Positions 6,226 through 8,445 of a DNA stretch of 8,445 nucleotides are shown here, one piece after another. The notes beneath the pieces were generated by a model. It had not been told where the DNA came from. It made no database searches and saw nothing but the letters and a program-made list of their open reading frames with translations. Origin of the DNA: Deltaproteobacteria bacterium (GTDB taxonomy: Bacteria; Myxococcota; XYA12-FULL-58-9; JAUUZB01). A program made the position numbers and the translations under genes. Location: contig JAUUZB010000106.1 in NCBI GenBank assembly GCA_030590185.1, forward strand, positions 1-8,445, in the 5' to 3' direction. Numbering within the stretch: position 1 is the stretch's first letter; every line of letters begins with the position of its first letter.

Positions 6226-7251
6226 ATGACTAGCCTACGACTTGCTCTAACGTCGGTGACGTTTGCGGTACGACCCCGTACGCGGCGCTGGAAGCTGGGA
6301 TTGGCCTCGCTCGTGCTGTTCGTGGGCGCGGGCCTGGTTGGCACCCCTGAGGCTGCTGCGCAGGAGGACGACCTCCTTCCCCCGGGCATCGTCCACGAGC
6401 CCTGCGAGTTCTACAAGAAGCGGAGGAACTTCGAGATCATCGCGCGCTTCTACGACGACTCTCCTATCTTCGATCCCAAGGTCATCTACCGCACCCGCTC
6501 GCGGCGTTGGAAGAGCGCCTCCTTCAAGAAGATGCCAGGCGGCAAGGACTTCAAGGCGACACTCAAGAAGCGCAAGCTCAAGGGCGTGCTCGAGTACTTC
6601 ATCGAGGTCTTTGACGAGAACGGCAATGGTCCGGCCCGCTACGGCAGCCCCGAGGCGCCCGTCCGGGTGCGCCCGTCCAGGAAGTTGGTGGAGTGCATCC
6701 AAGTTCCAGAGGAGGAGGAGGAGGCGATGGTGGAGGAGCCGACCGCGGTCGATGAATCCGACGGCTCCACCGGCGGCGTGATGTCCGGTAGCACCGAAGA
6801 TGACGGCCTCGCTCCATCCTCCGAGGCGGGCTCCGCTAGCGACACTCCCATGGACGACGGTCTCGGGGATGATGGGCTGAGCGACGACAGCATGGTCGAC
6901 AGCGGCGGCGATTCCGGGTCCGGGGCCTATGGTGACTCCGGCGATTCGAGCGCCGGAGGGGGGACCGAGACGATCGAGGCCTCCTCAGGCGAGGGGGATG
7001 GTTCCAGCGTGATCGAGCCTCCGCCGGAGCCAGCCAAGACCGGCTGCGACGCCGAAGACGCGCCCCTGTACTGCTCCCCGGTGCTCTGGGGAGTGATCGG
7101 CGGCACCTTGGCCGCGGCGACCGGCACCGTTCTGGGCGTCTACTTTGGGGTGGTCGCGCCGGGTCAAGACCCGCGGGACCCACGTCCGCCACCTCTGCCC
7201 GACAGCCTGACCCTCACGATCCGGGGACCGGATCCAACCGGCGCGCTCTAG
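6226..7251 (+). CDS. Exported protein with acidic Asp/Ser/Gly linker and C-terminal membrane helix
   Basis: I do not recognise this 341-aa protein. Residues 15-46 look like a signal peptide: basic RPRTRRWK, a hydrophobic stretch, then TPEAAAQ with a possible cleavage after Ala45. Residues 56-148 look like a compact beta-rich, Ig-like domain with many Lys/Arg and Tyr/Phe. Residues 161-265 are a very acidic, low-complexity linker with a run of five Glu and many Asp, Ser and Gly. Cys274 and Cys283 flank the acidic end, and a single membrane helix follows (about 285-311). A proline-rich tail ends in DSLTLTIRGPDPTGAL. The layout suggests a bitopic envelope protein whose folded domain is held in the periplasm. 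I chose ATG 6226; upstream in-frame GTGs (6175, 6208) have no better ribosome site, and GTG 6256 would give a shorter signal peptide. Function unknown. Confidence 0.8.
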   Translation: MTSLRLALTSVTFAVRPRTRRWKLGLASLVLFVGAGLVGTPEAAAQEDDLLPPGIVHEPCEFYKKRRNFEIIARFYDDSPIFDPKVIYRTRSRRWKSASFKKMPGGKDFKATLKKRKLKGVLEYFIEVFDENGNGPARYGSPEAPVRVRPSRKLVECIQVPEEEEEAMVEEPTAVDESDGSTGGVMSGSTEDDGLAPSSEAGSASDTPMDDGLGDDGLSDDSMVDSGGDSGSGAYGDSGDSSAGGGTETIEASSGEGDGSSVIEPPPEPAKTGCDAEDAPLYCSPVLWGVIGGTLAAATGTVLGVYFGVVAPGQDPRDPRPPPLPDSLTLTIRGPDPTGAL

Positions 7252-7270
7252 CCGCGAATCCTTTCGGGCC

Positions 7271-7298
7271 TTGACGGGCTCTCACTCGGCACTATGAT
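7271..7298 (+). promoter_or_regulatory. Candidate upstream sigma-70 promoter P1 for rpoH-like gene
   Basis: TTGACG (7271-7276) and TATGAT (7293-7298) are separated by 16 bp; each hexamer matches five of six consensus bases. Initiation would be near 7305, giving a roughly 130-nt leader to ATG 7434. It is the best housekeeping-type promoter match I found in this window. Confidence 0.6.
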
Positions 7299-7377
7299 TG
7301 TCGTGGAGAGCGTTGATACGGGTGCCCTGTGTATCTCAAGCCACGGATTTGACTGGGTTTTTCTTCGCGCTAAGCGG

Positions 7378-7408
7378 CTTGACACGGCGCGTAATGTCCC
7401 TATCTTAA
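7378..7408 (+). promoter_or_regulatory. Candidate proximal promoter P2, sigma-70 with heat-shock-like features
   Basis: TTGACA (7379-7384, a perfect -35) and TATCTT (7401-7406) are 16 bp apart. The same stretch also reads as CTTGAC-N14-CCCTATCT. That is close to the E. coli sigma-32 pattern CTTGAA-N13-17-CCCCATNT, with one mismatch in each element. Initiation would be near 7413, just before ATG 7416 and about 20 nt before ATG 7434. A dual-use or self-regulated promoter is possible but inferred. Confidence 0.55.
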
Positions 7409-7421
7409 ATAGTGGATGGCC

Positions 7422-7426
7422 AAGGA
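7422..7426 (+). promoter_or_regulatory. Shine-Dalgarno AAGGA deciding the sigma factor start
   Basis: AAGGA lies 7 bp before ATG 7434 and inside the alternative reading that starts at ATG 7416. It favours 7434 as the main start. The 7416 start, six codons earlier, has no ribosome site and would need leaderless translation from P2. Confidence 0.6.
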
Positions 7427-7433
7427 CACTGAG

Positions 7434-8300
7434 ATGACGACTCAAACGATCGCACTGAGGGGCAATGAGCTCGATCGCTTCGTTTCGGAGGTGTCGCGTT
7501 ATCCGGTGCTCGATCGTGAGGCGGAGCAACGTCTCGCCCGTCAATACCGCGACGATGGCGACGTGGATGCCGCCCACAAGCTGGTGGTGTCCAACCTCCG
7601 GTTCGTGATCAAGATCGCCCACACCTACCGCGGCTACGGCCTGACCCTGCTGGATCTGGTGCAGGAGGGCAACATCGGGCTGATGCACGCGGTCAAGAAG
7701 TTCGATCCGGACAAGGGCTACCGCCTGATCTCCTACGCGGTCTGGTGGATCCGCGCCCACATCCAGTCCTTCGTCATGCGCAGCTGGTCGCTGGTCAAGC
7801 TCGGCTCCGGTCGGGTCAAGCGTAAGCTCTTCTTCAAGCTCCGTTCCCAACGCTCGGAGATCGAGGCCGCCAACCAGGGGGACGTCGAGGCCACCAAGGA
7901 CGCCCTGGCGGTGAGACTCGGTGTATCAAAAGAGGACATATCGGACATGGAGGCCCGGATGGCGGCGCGCGATTTCTCGCTCGACGCGCCGCTGGCCGAC
8001 GACCTCGGCGCCCGCCACCTCGACATGCTCGAGGACGGCACGCCGGATCCAGAGAGCCTGGCCATGGCCGAGGAGGAGCATCGGCTACTGCACGAAGTCC
8101 TCGAGGCGGGCAGCAAGGATCTCAACGAGCGCGAGAGCTACATCCTCGAGCATCGACTGCTCGCCGACGAGCCCGATACCCTCGCCACGATCGGCGATGA
8201 GTTCGGCGTCTCCCGCGAGCGGGCGCGGCAGATTGAAGCCCGCCTGCTCAAGAAGCTCAAGGCGGCGGCGATCGACGCGAAGCTCGAGCTCCGTCCCTGA
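7434..8300 (+). CDS. rpoH: RpoH-family (sigma-32-type) RNA polymerase sigma factor
   Basis: This 288-aa alternative sigma factor should direct RNA polymerase to a stress or heat-shock-type promoter set. Region 2 spans about 53-123 (SNLRFVIKIAHTYRGYG, LDLVQEGNIGLMHAVKKFDP, RLISYAVWWIRAHI), covering core binding, -10 recognition and melting. The RpoH-box-like KRKLFFKLRSQ (129-139) strongly resembles QRKLFFNLRKT of E. coli RpoH. Region 4 spans about 225-278, with the -35-binding helix-turn-helix DEFGVSRERARQIEARLLKKLKA. The length matches RpoH (about 285 aa) and there is no long region 1 as in primary sigma factors. ATG 7434 is chosen for its AAGGA site; ATG 7416 is an in-frame alternative adding MAKDTE. 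Myxobacteria carry several sigma factors of this family, so it may govern a different programme from classical heat shock. Tandem promoters upstream and a terminator-like element at the stop suggest a monocistronic unit. Confidence 0.93.
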   Translation: MTTQTIALRGNELDRFVSEVSRYPVLDREAEQRLARQYRDDGDVDAAHKLVVSNLRFVIKIAHTYRGYGLTLLDLVQEGNIGLMHAVKKFDPDKGYRLISYAVWWIRAHIQSFVMRSWSLVKLGSGRVKRKLFFKLRSQRSEIEAANQGDVEATKDALAVRLGVSKEDISDMEARMAARDFSLDAPLADDLGARHLDMLEDGTPDPESLAMAEEEHRLLHEVLEAGSKDLNERESYILEHRLLADEPDTLATIGDEFGVSRERARQIEARLLKKLKAAAIDAKLELRP

Positions 8301-8324
8301 GAGGCATCTCTCTGGTGTTTTTTT
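8296..8324 (+). terminator. Candidate intrinsic terminator of the sigma factor gene
   Basis: GAGAG (8299-8303) pairs with CTCTC (8308-8312) around a 4-nt loop, extendable by CC/GG across a T-T mismatch. A run of seven T (8318-8324) follows after TG. The stem overlaps the stop codon. The stem is short, but the T-run is the clearest in the window. Confidence 0.5.
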
Positions 8325-8445
8325 GGGCGCCTACGGAGCCGCCCTGCGGGCGTCTCCTCCGGCGGCTCCGGGAGCCCCTTTCGGGTCTCCCTACGCGCTG
8401 CGCGAGCCGGCTGCGCCGTCTCGCTCCGCAACTACGCGAGCCGGC
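8325..8445. repeat. GC-rich inverted and direct repeat region, open at window edge
   Basis: A perfect 9-bp stem GGAGCCGCC (8335-8343) with GGCGGCTCC (8361-8369) contains a competing inner GCCC/GGGC hairpin (8341-8351). Immediately after it, GGGAG-C-CCC (8370-8378) pairs with GGG-T-CTCCC (8383-8391) around a TTTC loop, with one mismatch. An exact 11-bp direct repeat CGCGAGCCGGC occurs at 8401-8411 and 8435-8445. Related words (CTACG next to GAGCC) occur at 8331-8340 and 8432-8443. No supported gene lies here. It looks like an intergenic repeat element continuing past the window. Confidence 0.55.

Larger units (their letters stand above)
7252..7433. other. Leader region of the sigma factor gene
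   Basis: This 182-bp gap holds two tandem promoter-like elements (listed separately) and, if the first is used, a leader of about 130 nt before ATG 7434. A T-run (7358-7362) lies within the leader, but I see no strong hairpin before it, so attenuation is not supported. No terminator is obvious after the upstream gene's stop, so readthrough into this region is possible. Confidence 0.5.

Noticed and set aside
6339..6354. TGGCAC with AGGC at sigma-54 spacing
   Set aside because: It lies inside the signal-peptide coding part of the 6226 gene with no gene start suitably downstream, so it is most likely coincidental.
7355..7370. T-rich stretch after the acidic-linker protein gene as an intrinsic terminator
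   Set aside because: No stable hairpin could be drawn immediately upstream, and it lies between the two predicted promoters.
8138..8431. 97-aa minus-strand frame crossing the sigma factor 3' end and the repeat region
   Set aside because: Composition is Arg/Ser/Pro-rich, and it overlaps region 4 of the sigma factor and the hairpin array.

Overview
The window is high-GC DNA with tightly packed genes and reads as ordinary chromosome, not a mobile island. I see no transposase, integrase, phage gene, CRISPR array, rRNA or tRNA. Protein style suggests the Myxococcota / former Deltaproteobacteria. Clues are a kinase with a cysteine-bearing PAS domain paired with an NtrC-type regulator, a PEGA-domain membrane protein, a small Ala/Glu/Pro-rich lipoprotein, an Asp/Ser/Gly-rich envelope protein, and an RpoH-family sigma factor. 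This is a lineage inference from protein style, not a species call.

Layout: (1) Positions 1-2594 hold a two-component operon: a sensor histidine kinase cut off at its 5' end, and a sigma-54-dependent NtrC-family response regulator whose GTG start overlaps the kinase stop (GTGA). (2) 2637-4190 encodes an RNase G/E-family endoribonuclease. A promoter-like pair lies so close to its ATG that the mRNA could be leaderless. (3) 4213-5496, minus strand and convergent with the ribonuclease, encodes an exported or membrane protein with a helical-repeat-like region, a PEGA domain and two C-terminal membrane helices. (4) After a 203-bp divergent gap, 5700-5951 encodes an 83-aa lipoprotein with a repeat-built tail, followed by a terminator-like hairpin. 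(5) 5952-6225 is a structured non-coding gap with several inverted repeats and a perfect 12-bp palindrome. (6) 6226-7251 encodes an unrecognised exported protein: a folded N-terminal domain, a long acidic linker and one membrane helix. (7) 7252-7433 carries two promoter-like elements in tandem ahead of an RpoH-family sigma factor (7434-8300). (8) 8301-8445 holds a terminator-like element and a dense GC-rich inverted/direct repeat region that runs off the window.

The genes do not form one visible pathway. Three are regulatory (kinase, activator, alternative sigma factor) and one is RNA processing/decay (RNase G). The other three are envelope proteins of lineage-restricted type with no assignable function. 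I found no convincing evidence of a new multi-gene system. The best leads are the promoter architecture of the sigma-factor gene, the possible leaderless RNase G transcript, the in-frame duplication in the NtrC-type activator, the structured 5952-6225 gap and the terminal repeat region.
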